From Bacteroidales bacterium (GTDB lineage Bacteria > Bacteroidota > Bacteroidia > Bacteroidales > P3): a stretch of DNA of 41,299 nt. The notes below the pieces were generated by a model. It saw only the letters and a program-made list of their open reading frames with translations, had not been told where the DNA came from and made no database searches. Positions within the stretch are counted from its first letter, which is position 1. Each line of letters starts with the position of its first letter. Of the stretch, positions 16,687 through 26,788 are shown one piece after another. The stretch spans positions 1-41,299 of the forward strand of contig JAISPZ010000105.1 in the NCBI GenBank assembly GCA_031274555.1, read 5' to 3'. Made by a program: the position numbers and the translations under genes.

Positions 16687-19473
16687 TTAATATGTATAGT
16701 TAAGATTTTTTCGCACACCTGTAAGTTGGTAATAATATCCCCCACCCTGTGTATAGTGAGTACCACCTGTCACATTGTCTGGCGCAATATAAAGGCGATT
16801 TTGATTTGACGCACCTAAATTATTCTGTGATGTTCCAGGGTCAAAAAACGTATAGTAGTACTGCTTTTTAGCATTATCGTATTTTTTGCCGACAACGACA
16901 ATAAAATGACTGTTTGCTCCCGGTGTATTCCCTGAACATTTATGTGTCCATTTTTTGACATAACAAACGCCGTTAGCAACATCAGATGAAACTACTTTTG
17001 GGTGATAAACAGTTATCATCATAGGTCTTTTATGTTCAAAAAGGGAAATATCAAGAAGACTGAGAGCGTTTGACAAGCCGTCGTAGTCAGTAGTTATATT
17101 GCTGCAAGTGTCGTTTAATACGGAAGCATCTATTGCCAGGATTTGGTCTGTGTATGAAGAATTTGGCGTAACTTTATTTTTTGAATTTTCCATCATTTTG
17201 ATACAGGCACATCTGCAACAGGACTGCACATTTGTACAACAACCATTCGTTAAGAGTTGTTCATTCATCTGTGTATAAAAACTAATATCCCCACTTAAAT
17301 CAACCTCTGTCGCCTGTGCTTCCGAAGCCCAAAATCCCCTTACGCTTTCCTTTGAATAAACTCCCTCTGCAAGATAGTCCCAATAGAAAACAAGGTCATC
17401 ATCTTTTTTCTGTTGTCCACCATTTTGCTCCACCAAAAGCATATAATTAAGAATGTGTTTTATTGCCATTTTCGGTTCTTCGCTTGACATACATTGTAAC
17501 ATTGCAATTGGTTTTTCATTTTTGTAAAAAACGATAAAACCCGATTTCTTAGTATATCCTGCCTTGACAAAGGTATTGTTTTTTAACGAAGCATATCCCT
17601 GTAATTTAATATTTGAATATGCCAAAGACGGATTGTCCACAAGAGAATATAAAGCCAAATCGTATTTTTTTCCGTTCAGTGAGTACTGCTCTAAAATAAT
17701 ATCATTTGTCCTTTGAGAAATAACGTGATTGCTTCCCTCGCTAATATGTTTATATAATGAATAAATACTTTTTTCTTTCCCTGCCGTCTCATTTTTCTGA
17801 GGAATATTCCAACCGTCTATACCTACATTCTTCGTCTTGTATTGCTCGATATACGAAGAATAATTATTTTCTACGGTCTGTAAAATGCTCAAATATTTTT
17901 CTGCCTCGCTCTCTAAATTGTCAGGCACAAAACCATAAAGCAAATCGGTAATCCAAACTATATCACGCCACAAGAGCATTGCCTCTTCTGGATCATCCAT
18001 TTCGGTTTGCCCTGCATAAGGATCGTGAATTATATCCCACTGAAATTTACACAGTGCCGTACTTTCGCTGTAGTCAAGCAAATTCTGCCCAAAAGGAATA
18101 CCATATTCGTTATTATCGGACGTATGTTTTAGACCAAAGACTCCGTGTGCAAGTTCATGTGCAATCGTTTTATGAAGCATAGCACCACTCGCAGAAGCAG
18201 CAACTTTCATATCAATAAACCCAAACTGCTGCTTGTATGGCATATACCCTCCAACTCCACTGCTATTGTTTTTAAATTCAGAAAATAAAAATATGTAAAA
18301 TGTTTTTTTATCGGTTGAAACTTTATTCTTATACGAGAAAATAACATCTTGCATTGACGAATGATAAATTTCTTCGGGTGCAATATTTTCAACCGAAATA
18401 TTTTTATTGTAGTCGCGCATTGAATTGTCTATTGACACATCAAATTTTACAATTGACGGACGGTAAATATTATTAAGCATCTGCTTTACTGCGTCTGCAT
18501 CTGTGTTTATTGTCCCTACAGGCAGAAGCACTACTTTATACGTCTGTTCATCATATACTACAAGATTTGCCTGTGCCTGTGTAATCATGGCAGTTGAAAT
18601 TTTGTAACGGTGTTCTCCTGCTGACGGCGTTAGCGACAATTGAAACGTGCTGTCATTCCGAGTTAATTCTTTTATGTCTTTATTATTATCTTTCAAAGAA
18701 CATTTATCGCTAACACTTCCTGATACGGTAATACTCTGTCCTTTCTTCGCAGAGTGCCACGCTACATTTTCGCAATATCCGTTATTTAAAAGTTGAGATG
18801 AACAGAAAGAATCAACAGCAACTGTCTGCCCAAGAAGTATGTCAGCATCTATCATTGACGCTTTTTCACCCATAAGAATACTTATTGCATTTACAAGATA
18901 TGTGTTTATTGCTTCCAAATACGGCAACGACAAATTGTCAATAACGCTGTCTTTCATATAGAGTGAAAACGTTTCAAATGATGACGGCGATATTTTTGCA
19001 TTGTCATAATGCCACTGATTATTTTCATTGCTGTAAAAGCCGGTATTCCACGTGATAACTGCCTTGCAGACTGTGCTGTTTTTACTTTTCGGAATAAGTG
19101 AAATATTAAAATGAAAATCACTTTCGGGATTTTGCGAAGACACTCCGTGATCTTTATGTGGAGTAAACAACATCGCATAAATTCCACCTTGTCCCATCCT
19201 TGCGCGAACAGTAGTACCACATCCTGTATATTTATAAAATAAATCCATCGTTTGACGTAATTTTTTATTACCCAAAATTCCCGCAAGAAAATTGTCCGAT
19301 ACATAATTTATTCGATAGGTAAAAACGCTTCTCAACAAATCGTCTGTGTCAAAAAGTTGATTTAAGTCAGGCACCACTTGTGCTCCTTTATTAGTGCTGT
19401 CCGATTGGCTTTTCGCTGATATGCTTCCGATACAAAGCAAAGCGATTACTGTGTAAATTATTTTCTGTTTCAT
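16687..19473 (-). CDS. Large exported protein with zincin motif and C-terminal papain-like region (effector candidate)
   Basis: This 928-aa protein has a signal peptide (MKQKIIYTVIALLCIGSISA). The middle holds a zinc metallopeptidase motif, TIAHELAHGVFGLKHT (H439, E440, H443, H450), preceded by VGGYMPYKQQFGFIDM. The HELxHGxFxLxHT form recurs in Bacteroidota polymorphic-toxin-like proteins. The last 190 residues are Cys-rich (NVQSCCRCACIKMM, C752-C757) and contain HFIVVVGKKY (H856) and YTFFDPGT (D878), the order Cys-His-Asp of papain/C39-like peptidases. I infer a surface or secreted effector whose zincin may release the tail. It lies downstream of the TANFOR gene, 112 bp away, with a related leader. 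No immunity gene follows on this strand. Confidence 0.72.
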   Translation of the reverse strand: MKQKIIYTVIALLCIGSISAKSQSDSTNKGAQVVPDLNQLFDTDDLLRSVFTYRINYVSDNFLAGILGNKKLRQTMDLFYKYTGCGTTVRARMGQGGIYAMLFTPHKDHGVSSQNPESDFHFNISLIPKSKNSTVCKAVITWNTGFYSNENNQWHYDNAKISPSSFETFSLYMKDSVIDNLSLPYLEAINTYLVNAISILMGEKASMIDADILLGQTVAVDSFCSSQLLNNGYCENVAWHSAKKGQSITVSGSVSDKCSLKDNNKDIKELTRNDSTFQLSLTPSAGEHRYKISTAMITQAQANLVVYDEQTYKVVLLPVGTINTDADAVKQMLNNIYRPSIVKFDVSIDNSMRDYNKNISVENIAPEEIYHSSMQDVIFSYKNKVSTDKKTFYIFLFSEFKNNSSGVGGYMPYKQQFGFIDMKVAASASGAMLHKTIAHELAHGVFGLKHTSDNNEYGIPFGQNLLDYSESTALCKFQWDIIHDPYAGQTEMDDPEEAMLLWRDIVWITDLLYGFVPDNLESEAEKYLSILQTVENNYSSYIEQYKTKNVGIDGWNIPQKNETAGKEKSIYSLYKHISEGSNHVISQRTNDIILEQYSLNGKKYDLALYSLVDNPSLAYSNIKLQGYASLKNNTFVKAGYTKKSGFIVFYKNEKPIAMLQCMSSEEPKMAIKHILNYMLLVEQNGGQQKKDDDLVFYWDYLAEGVYSKESVRGFWASEAQATEVDLSGDISFYTQMNEQLLTNGCCTNVQSCCRCACIKMMENSKNKVTPNSSYTDQILAIDASVLNDTCSNITTDYDGLSNALSLLDISLFEHKRPMMITVYHPKVVSSDVANGVCYVKKWTHKCSGNTPGANSHFIVVVGKKYDNAKKQYYYTFFDPGTSQNNLGASNQNRLYIAPDNVTGGTHYTQGGGYYYQLTGVRKNLNYTY

Positions 19474-19513
19474 ATTTTTATAAATTGTTTTTAATAGGTC
19501 ACATTAAACTCGC
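19471..19513 (-). repeat. Shared leader repeat, effector-gene copy
   Basis: Read on the minus strand: GCGAGTTTAATGTGACC, then TATTAAAAACAATTTATAA, then the ATG at 19473. The core GACCTATTAAAAACAATTTA matches the TANFOR leader. Confidence 0.7.
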
Positions 19514-19530
19514 ACATAAACATTTGTCCT

Positions 19531-19579
19531 AAATTCTAAATTCTACATTCTAAATTCTACATTCCAAATTCTACATTCC
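19531..19579. repeat. Heptanucleotide tandem repeat (7 copies)
   Basis: Seven 7-bp units of the types AAATTCT and ACATTCY fill the gap between the TANFOR and effector genes. They resemble the short tandem heptamer repeats known from other bacterial genomes. Confidence 0.85.
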
Positions 19580-19584
19580 AATAA

Positions 19585-22500
19585 TCACCCTTTCCATTCT
19601 TTTTTCCCCTCGACTGAAACGTTAAATCCCATGCCAAGAATAGTCATTGAGCCGTGCAACCAACCGCGTATGCAAGAATAATTACCCGAAGTGTATGTTG
19701 ATGGACAATCTTCTTTGCCCTGCCAATCAATCATTTCCTGCTGTGTGCGCGATAAGTATGTCATCCCCCCGCCAAACGCTAATCCAATCACTGTGAAATG
19801 TCCCTCGCTTCCGAACATATCGTAGTCAGCACCAAATTCAAGTTCTGACTCTAACCAAAAATTCGCATCTCTTAATTTCAGCGGCTTCCAATAAACAACC
19901 GCGTCTGTGAGCATCTCAAAATAAGTTGTAGAAGTTACACGTACTCTACACCCTTTTGGTCCTATCCACGGGCTTTTAAACGACATGTCTATCAAGGAAT
20001 GTACTCCTATGTCAAAATGACGATTATCTATTTCGGTCCACGCTTCAACTTTTGCAAAATCCATACAGAGAAGTTTTGCCGATAGCGGATTTTGGCGTGT
20101 GCCAACAGATATTGACCATTCGTCGGGAGTAATACGTGCGCGAAATTCACCGCCTGCGCATACAAGCGGAGATGTTTTCAAATCGACTCTTGCATTCGCG
20201 TAAAAAATATTGTCCACATTTGAATATCCAGCTTCTATTTTACCATGAACTAAACTTTTTTTGATGTTTCCATTTTCCATGACGTTTGAAATATCTGCAT
20301 CGCCAAGCATAGTCATGCGAAACTTTTTTTCTTCGAGAATATCAAGTGAGAAGTCCACTCCAAAAACGGCGATTGCACCTTTGCCCGGCGTATCGAAAAA
20401 CCACGCCGACATACCCGCTCCAAATTTTGTGTTATAATCGGGAATGTATGCTGCCGCCATATCATTGCTGCTACGGCTCATTCGGCAAAACAATCTTCCT
20501 GCCGCACCATCAAATGATAGCGGTACGGGGGACATTGGAATACCGAGTTTTCGACATCCTATTTCTACAAACCAATAGTTAAAATTGTCGCCAGCACCAG
20601 CAGTTCTTTCTTTTTTGCCATTTAAAAACGTAGCCCATACATTAAATTTTTTAGGCACTTTTACTTGCACATTAAGTCCTGCACGAAACACGTCCCCATA
20701 AACAGGATCATCCTTTACACGCTTTGCATATCCCTCTGCGTCCATAACAGGCGACTCAATTTTTATAAAAGTAGGGTCAAACTTTATTGCGTTTTTAAGG
20801 TCGCCGCCTTTAAGTTTTGTAAAATCAATTTTTACATTATTTGCAAGAGCGTCTGTAATACCACCAAGTCCTGACGCTTCAAGTTGCTTATTTATTTCGG
20901 CAAGCTGATCGCCCAAAAGTTCCTGCACCGCAAGTCCTACAAGCTCCGTGCTGACCTTGCCCAATACGCCCATCCAATCATACCCATCTATAATATCTTT
21001 GCCTGTTTTTTCAAGCATTTTTTTTAGATTACTCCACTTAAAAAGACTTACGAAATCGTTTCCTATTTGAGTGAAGTGCGCTTTTGCGTCATCGGCAAAA
21101 CCTTTTATTGTGATACTTTTTACTTCTTTTGTTAAAAGTTTTTGAATTGTTTTAGATATTTGATCTTCCAGAAAATCTGCTATGCGAGCGTGGACAAGTG
21201 TATCTATAAAATTTGTAAAATACGGTATGATATTTGTTTCAATGGAACTGTCTATGGCTCGTTTCATTTCGAGCATAACTTCATCTATCGCTTCTTTCAA
21301 AATTATTTGCAATTTATCTTTTAGGGCAACAGGATTATCCGATAACTCTTGTGCCGCAAGTGCGCTTTTAAAGACGACATCACTTGCTTTGTCTATAAGC
21401 CCAATAAGTTTATTAAGCACGGTGTCCACCCCTTGCATAGTTTTGTCGTGCATTAGTTTTTTCAACTTGTCTGCCTGTTCTGCGAGCGGTTCTTCTACAT
21501 AGCTTACAACTTTTGCGGCAATACCATTTGCAACAAATTTTACAAAAGTGCCGTCCTTAAACATCGTAATCCATTTGTTCACCTCTTCTACACTCGGATT
21601 TATCGCACCAAGTACATCAACATACTTATTTATTTTTTCTTCTACCGTATCGCCCAGAAGTGGGGCTACTATTTTGAGAACTTTTATTATATCATCCATT
21701 GTGAGGTTTGACACTTCCGTATTATTCCATGAAGAAGTATCACCTTTACCGCTATCAAAGCCATTCCAGTCAAACGAAAACCCATTTGCGTCATCGTCAT
21801 TATTTTCAGTAAGTGAATTTATCGCTTCTGCCATACCCGAAAGAGCATTTGAATAGGTTGCTGCCTGCTGCTCTATCTGTTCCTGTCTAACTGCCCACTC
21901 ATCATTGTTCATTTCATTTTCGGGAGAACCAAAACCATCGTCAGACATCGTAAAATTACCTTCGGTAGAGGTGAGTTTTTTCGTTTCAATATTCTGTTCA
22001 TCCATCTCACAATTTTTCGGAAGCAGAGAATTTTCTTCGATACTGTATGCGTTAGTTATTGCAGGACCATTTTTGCCTGAAATATTTTCGTCAAAAACTA
22101 TTGCACCCGTCACAGCAAATGCATATTTAGAACACATTCTGCCCGCACCAATCCCTTGAAAATTCACTCCGTAACCGTTTATATTTCCCTGCTGTTGCTG
22201 CGTCAATGAAGCAACTCCGCCTGAACTTCCAAATCCTATGTCAGTGTTTCCGTAAACAAAAAAACGAGGGATGTGAACGCAATGCAATCCTATATGTTCC
22301 CAATAAAGAGAAATATCAAGCGACAAATGAGTTTGTCCATCAAAAAAAGCCCTTTTAATATTGCCCTCTATTTTCTGCTCGTCAGAATTTTTATTTAAAA
22401 CAAAAGTCAATCCCTCTAATTCCTCATCTAAAAATCCTGTCTGGAAACCGTCGTTAGAAAGAGGAATAGAATATGAAAAATTTCTTTCGGTGCTTATTAT

Positions 22501-24735
22501 CGGAATTTTAATATGACCTTTCAGAACTGCTTTCTGGACGGAACTTTGCGATATATCCACACTAAAAATATCAAGTGGCGATGGGAACGTATTGAACTTT
22601 ACAAGTGTGTCATTCGCGACGGAGTTTTCGTATAAAAGTCGCAAGCCATAATTATCAATATGTGCCCTGAAAAGAGAATTATCGCCGATAAAAATATTCT
22701 CGGTATTATCGCTCGTCAATACAACTTGATTAAAAACATCAAGTTCCTTTTTCATTACAATATCCAATTCCCTAAAATAAATTCCCCTTTCCGCAAGCCC
22801 TTCCTTTATGGTGGGACTTAGAGTATCACAAAAGTCAATCACAATTTCTTTTGGAACAATAAAAAAATTTATATTTTTTACAGGACGAATATTATCAGCA
22901 TCTCTGGGCTTGACTATATTAAATTTTAATTGTTCCAACTCGGAAAAAGATATTTTATAGACGCTGTCATTTTGCAATACAACCGAAGAATGTCCTGTGA
23001 TACTGCCGCTAAAATTCATTCTCCACACATTATTTTCAAATGAAATATAGGAATTATTATAAATATCAATTATAAGATTTTCGGGATTTCTAAGGACTAC
23101 CTGCATATTTTCAGGCACAGGATTTGTTCCGATAATACGCAATTCATCGTAGTTTAGCCATATAGAATTTATTGTAACATTATCCCCATTATTTTTACAT
23201 TCAAGCGGAAATTTCCACTCGAAATCACCTTTTATTCTTAGTGCTCGTGTAGTTATAAGTAAGCTGTCAGGCTTAAAAATTATTTTGTTATTGGAAGCGA
23301 TATGTGGTGACAGCACTATCTGTTTCATCGCAGAAACATCTGTACGTATTTCCCCTTTTTCGAGATAGTAAAATCCTGCATTGGCAAGCGAAATATGTTC
23401 AAAGCGAATATCTGCCATTTGACCGTCTTCTGACACTTTTATTTTTCCTGTCCCCGACAAATCGCCTAAATCATCGTTGTCGAGGGATGTTACAATTATT
23501 CTATGGTCCCCTCCCGCAAGAAAACTTTCGAGTAGTGACGGTGAACGAAATGTGCGTACTTCGCTCTTTCCTGTTTCATGTTCACCCGTAAATGCTCTTA
23601 CCATCCAAGCATAATTTACTCCACTTTTTAATGGTGTCGTCAGAGTATGTTCAACAGACGCTTTATTAAAATATGGTCCCAAAATTTGCGCAGGAATTTC
23701 GTCAAACATATATTCAGAAACTGCTTCGTCGTCTATGCTTGCCAAAAACAATCTATATGTTACCTGCTGCGCATTGTCTATTATGCTGCTACACGGTTTC
23801 CAACTAAATAGAGGCACATCTGTTTTGCGCATAATCGCACCGTTAGACGGATGATTAAGTATTATTTTTCCATCTGACGGATAACCGTAATAAAACCAGC
23901 CGACAGTGCTAAATCCGTCGTTTTTTATTAACTCTTTTTTGTCGGATGTCTTAGCCTGCACTCGCCATGCATAGCGTTTTCCGACTGTGAGAGGCAGTTC
24001 TGAAATTCCGTAACGAAAGGAAAAATCACTAATATCTTCCGATTTGAAAATAAGTATTCCACTACCAGAAATGGCTTGTTCGGGACGTGTTTCAAAAGAT
24101 GGAATTTCGTATAAAAATAAGTTGTAGTATGGATTGAATTGTTGCAGTTCTGTCAACATTGGCTGATTCCACGAAAAAAATATTTCAGGAATTTCCGTCA
24201 ATATTAATGATGAGATAGACGGAGTTCTGAGTATTGGTGGCTCAAATTGTTTTATTAATACCGTTTGTCTTGATACACCCGAAACTTCTTTTCCACTATT
24301 TCTTTCAAATATTTTTACCGAGAATGTATAAAAACCCTCTGGCAGGACTTTTCCTCGCAATAATTCTTCCTGAGTTATACCACTGCACGTCATATTTAAA
24401 GGATTAAAATATGGCGTTAGTTCTTCATCAGAGAGTGTGACTATCTCGTTCGGATAAATTATCACAGGCAAAGGCGGTATGAATGTCTGCGATGTAGTCA
24501 TTTTGACACTGCTGCTTTCAATCGAAATTTTGAGATATACTTCGAGCGACGGCTCTTGCAAGTCATTAAAAATTAACGATAGATTTATGTACTCTGTTGG
24601 AGAACTTAAATAATCGGAAATAAACGGACTTGTCTTTTTTATGTAAAAACTTGATACCGTCACAGGATAACGTGTTTGCGCCACAACTGAAATCGAAATC
24701 AGTAGTGTACAGAATAATAAAATAAATTTTTTCAT
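19585..24735 (-). CDS. TANFOR-domain giant surface protein
   Basis: This 1716-aa protein has a signal peptide (MKKFILLFCTLLISISVVAQ). The TANFOR pattern known from Tannerella forsythia surface proteins follows: TRYPVTVSSFYIKK, SDYLSSPTEYINLSLIFNDL, PEGFYTFSVKIFERNSGKEV. Residues about 165-400 are fibronectin-III-like modules (PEIFFSWNQP, YAWRVQAKTSD, PLFSWKP, YAWMVRAFTG). About 400-830 is beta-rich; 1000-1330 is a long amphipathic helical section; the end is again beta-rich. No lipobox or type IX sorting domain was recognised. It sits between a beta-barrel gene and the zincin/papain gene, suggesting one surface assembly or export system. The ATG at 24735 lies within the shared leader repeat. 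Confidence 0.82.
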   Translation of the reverse strand: MKKFILLFCTLLISISVVAQTRYPVTVSSFYIKKTSPFISDYLSSPTEYINLSLIFNDLQEPSLEVYLKISIESSSVKMTTSQTFIPPLPVIIYPNEIVTLSDEELTPYFNPLNMTCSGITQEELLRGKVLPEGFYTFSVKIFERNSGKEVSGVSRQTVLIKQFEPPILRTPSISSLILTEIPEIFFSWNQPMLTELQQFNPYYNLFLYEIPSFETRPEQAISGSGILIFKSEDISDFSFRYGISELPLTVGKRYAWRVQAKTSDKKELIKNDGFSTVGWFYYGYPSDGKIILNHPSNGAIMRKTDVPLFSWKPCSSIIDNAQQVTYRLFLASIDDEAVSEYMFDEIPAQILGPYFNKASVEHTLTTPLKSGVNYAWMVRAFTGEHETGKSEVRTFRSPSLLESFLAGGDHRIIVTSLDNDDLGDLSGTGKIKVSEDGQMADIRFEHISLANAGFYYLEKGEIRTDVSAMKQIVLSPHIASNNKIIFKPDSLLITTRALRIKGDFEWKFPLECKNNGDNVTINSIWLNYDELRIIGTNPVPENMQVVLRNPENLIIDIYNNSYISFENNVWRMNFSGSITGHSSVVLQNDSVYKISFSELEQLKFNIVKPRDADNIRPVKNINFFIVPKEIVIDFCDTLSPTIKEGLAERGIYFRELDIVMKKELDVFNQVVLTSDNTENIFIGDNSLFRAHIDNYGLRLLYENSVANDTLVKFNTFPSPLDIFSVDISQSSVQKAVLKGHIKIPIISTERNFSYSIPLSNDGFQTGFLDEELEGLTFVLNKNSDEQKIEGNIKRAFFDGQTHLSLDISLYWEHIGLHCVHIPRFFVYGNTDIGFGSSGGVASLTQQQQGNINGYGVNFQGIGAGRMCSKYAFAVTGAIVFDENISGKNGPAITNAYSIEENSLLPKNCEMDEQNIETKKLTSTEGNFTMSDDGFGSPENEMNNDEWAVRQEQIEQQAATYSNALSGMAEAINSLTENNDDDANGFSFDWNGFDSGKGDTSSWNNTEVSNLTMDDIIKVLKIVAPLLGDTVEEKINKYVDVLGAINPSVEEVNKWITMFKDGTFVKFVANGIAAKVVSYVEEPLAEQADKLKKLMHDKTMQGVDTVLNKLIGLIDKASDVVFKSALAAQELSDNPVALKDKLQIILKEAIDEVMLEMKRAIDSSIETNIIPYFTNFIDTLVHARIADFLEDQISKTIQKLLTKEVKSITIKGFADDAKAHFTQIGNDFVSLFKWSNLKKMLEKTGKDIIDGYDWMGVLGKVSTELVGLAVQELLGDQLAEINKQLEASGLGGITDALANNVKIDFTKLKGGDLKNAIKFDPTFIKIESPVMDAEGYAKRVKDDPVYGDVFRAGLNVQVKVPKKFNVWATFLNGKKERTAGAGDNFNYWFVEIGCRKLGIPMSPVPLSFDGAAGRLFCRMSRSSNDMAAAYIPDYNTKFGAGMSAWFFDTPGKGAIAVFGVDFSLDILEEKKFRMTMLGDADISNVMENGNIKKSLVHGKIEAGYSNVDNIFYANARVDLKTSPLVCAGGEFRARITPDEWSISVGTRQNPLSAKLLCMDFAKVEAWTEIDNRHFDIGVHSLIDMSFKSPWIGPKGCRVRVTSTTYFEMLTDAVVYWKPLKLRDANFWLESELEFGADYDMFGSEGHFTVIGLAFGGGMTYLSRTQQEMIDWQGKEDCPSTYTSGNYSCIRGWLHGSMTILGMGFNVSVEGKKEWKG

Positions 24736-24775
24736 ACGCTTGTAAATTGTTTTTAATAGGTCGTATGGAACTCGC
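24727..24775 (-). repeat. Shared leader repeat, TANFOR copy
   Basis: Read on the minus strand: GCGAGTTCCATACGACC, then TATTAAAAACAATTTACAA, then GCGTATGAAAAAA, where the ATG is the TANFOR start. It closely matches 6327-6374 upstream of cas12a. Confidence 0.8.
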
Positions 24776-24857
24776 CGATGTACTCGTTGTCTCGTTCCGT
24801 ACGTTTGTAAATAGGTCGTATGGAACTCGCCGATATACTCGTTGTCTCGTTCCGTAC
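24757..24857. repeat. 46-bp unit repeated twice (24757-24802, 24812-24857)
   Basis: Each unit begins TAGGTCGTATGGAACTCG and ends CTCGTTCCGTAC, with one difference between copies. Within each unit GTATGGAAC and GTTCCGTAC can pair as a hairpin. The second unit ends at the beta-barrel stop codon, so the pair fills the 121-bp gap upstream of the TANFOR gene. Confidence 0.85.
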
Positions 24858-26563
24858 TATTTTCGTTTTATTGATTTTATTGAATTGACTACATCTAAAT
24901 TGAAATTGTAACCGTACGACAGAGTTGCTGTAAATTCACCTGTCTTCTTTTTGTCGCCGTCAGACACAATGTTTCTTGCCAAATACCCCATACTTAAACT
25001 AAAACGATGAGCTTTTTTGAGGACACATCCTGTCGTAAAGCGAAAATTATTTGATGTATTTTTCCCTGACATTCCCGCTGTATATCCAAAAGACGTTTGC
25101 AATGTTTTCCTGAAAAAACTTTTTGAAAGAGTTGCACCTATATTTGAAGTTAAATTTTTACTTCCACCGCTGTTCTGACTGCTGCCGATACTGCCATTAA
25201 TGCTGCCGTTAAGCCCTATAGACGACACTCCCACACCATAAGAAACACTTACGTTAGAAATATTATTTGTCTGATTTGAAAGACCTGAAAATTCGTTATT
25301 GAGTGTCTGAACTCCCTGCATCATTGCCGACAAAGACAGCGAATGTCGCAAAGCCCTGTCTTTGGAAGCCCTGCCACCAAAACTATACGACACATTAAAC
25401 GACAAATTATTATTTATCTGCGCATATTTTATAGAGTCATTTATTATCACTTGCACAGCTTCCGCCGAAGTATTATAATTGGAGTATGAAAAAGAAAGTC
25501 CAAGATTTTTTACAATTTCGGAAGCTGCTATATTTATATTACCAATTATATTTTTATCGGTAGAAGAAAGTTGTTTCTTAACATTATTGCGCTGAAAGCC
25601 GAAAGATCCCGATACATTTATTTTATTTTGCCAAAATGCAGAAGCTGCATTAAGAGTAATATCTGCAACATCGTTTGTCATATAGAGCGCACCCATAGTT
25701 TGATAGTTCGGGTCAATATATCTTGCCGACACCCCGACAGAAAACCATTTTGTTTTAACATCAGTCGTCAAGTCTATCGCGTGAGAAAATATTCTTGACA
25801 TATTTTTTTCAAACATCCCTTTTGACAGGTTGCTGTTTAGAGAGAATGAACTAAATCCGTAGGAAGCCGAAATCAGAAACATTTCCCCTATTTTCTGTTT
25901 TGTATTTAGACCGACAACTATATTATCTTTCGGCACAACGATAATGTTGCTGTCCAAACGAAGTGATTTCTTCCTGTCTGCTGCCGCGAAAACAATAACA
26001 TCCACATTGTTTTCCTGCGTGCCGAGATTTACCATTGCTCCACCGCCATAGCGAGAATATGCGGGCGTTACAACAACAGGCGAAGAAGTATCCCCTGCGA
26101 GAATTTTCTTGTTGAGCAGTCCGTAAAACGCCTTGCCTCTCACATAAGATTTTTCGGGCATTAGTTCAATTCCGCCACCTGTAAAATTCGTGCCGCTGTA
26201 GGTATATTGCGAAAAATCCATTGCCCTCACTCCCATGTGTAAGGTGATCCACTTATATCTCGGACTTATTCCTGCAATATTAAATGCAGGAGCATTAAAC
26301 GTTTTATTTTTTGAGGACAGATACATCGAGAACGGAATATCAAGAACGCCCTTTATATTGAAATTTATGTTTGCAGAAATTTGGTAGCCAAACGGATCTC
26401 GTCTGCCTTCCATATTAAAACCGCTGTAAGCACTACCACTCGTTTGGAAACCTCCTGTAATTGTGAGCCACGGTGCTTTTATAAGTTGCTCCACATCTTG
26501 AGCATTCAGAATTTGTACTGCAAAGATTGCAAGTAACGCCGTAAATAATTTTGTCATCTTCAT
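24857..26563 (-). CDS. Outer-membrane beta-barrel protein, partner of the TANFOR protein
   Basis: The 568-aa protein has a signal peptide (MKMTKLFTALLAIFAVQILNAQ). The body consists of alternating hydrophobic/polar strands with aromatic ends and Gly/Asn/Ser turns (LTITGGFQTSGSAYSG, LISASYGFSSFSLNSN, FTATLSYGYNFNLDV), which is how outer-membrane barrels look. No exact family is recognised and it lacks a TonB plug or OmpA domain. It is first of three minus-strand genes for large exported proteins. A role as outer-membrane channel or anchor for the TANFOR and zincin proteins is inferred from this order. An alternative start is two codons in (MTKLF). Confidence 0.75.
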   Translation of the reverse strand: MKMTKLFTALLAIFAVQILNAQDVEQLIKAPWLTITGGFQTSGSAYSGFNMEGRRDPFGYQISANINFNIKGVLDIPFSMYLSSKNKTFNAPAFNIAGISPRYKWITLHMGVRAMDFSQYTYSGTNFTGGGIELMPEKSYVRGKAFYGLLNKKILAGDTSSPVVVTPAYSRYGGGAMVNLGTQENNVDVIVFAAADRKKSLRLDSNIIVVPKDNIVVGLNTKQKIGEMFLISASYGFSSFSLNSNLSKGMFEKNMSRIFSHAIDLTTDVKTKWFSVGVSARYIDPNYQTMGALYMTNDVADITLNAASAFWQNKINVSGSFGFQRNNVKKQLSSTDKNIIGNINIAASEIVKNLGLSFSYSNYNTSAEAVQVIINDSIKYAQINNNLSFNVSYSFGGRASKDRALRHSLSLSAMMQGVQTLNNEFSGLSNQTNNISNVSVSYGVGVSSIGLNGSINGSIGSSQNSGGSKNLTSNIGATLSKSFFRKTLQTSFGYTAGMSGKNTSNNFRFTTGCVLKKAHRFSLSMGYLARNIVSDGDKKKTGEFTATLSYGYNFNLDVVNSIKSIKRK

Positions 26564-26588
26564 ATATCTATATTTTTTTGTTGGGCGA

Positions 26589-26616
26589 CAAAAATAATAG
26601 CTATATTTCTGAACAA
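26589..26616 (-). promoter_or_regulatory. Promoter of the barrel-TANFOR-effector genes
   Basis: On the minus strand, TTG (26614-26616), a 17-bp spacer and TATTTTTG (26589-26596) lie 25 bp before the ATG at 26563. The spacing is slightly short for the Bacteroidota consensus. Confidence 0.5.
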
Positions 26617-26788
26617 AAAATTTTTTTCGTTAAATAATCTTAAACGTTAAGAAACTTTATGATTTGTCTTAAAATTTTCATAAAATAGCATACACTTATT
26701 GTTAATAACACTGTTTGTCATTTTGGAGCACATCATATTCGTTTAGTTTCCAATATTCGTTTTCCGGCAATAATAGGATAAAAACTAT

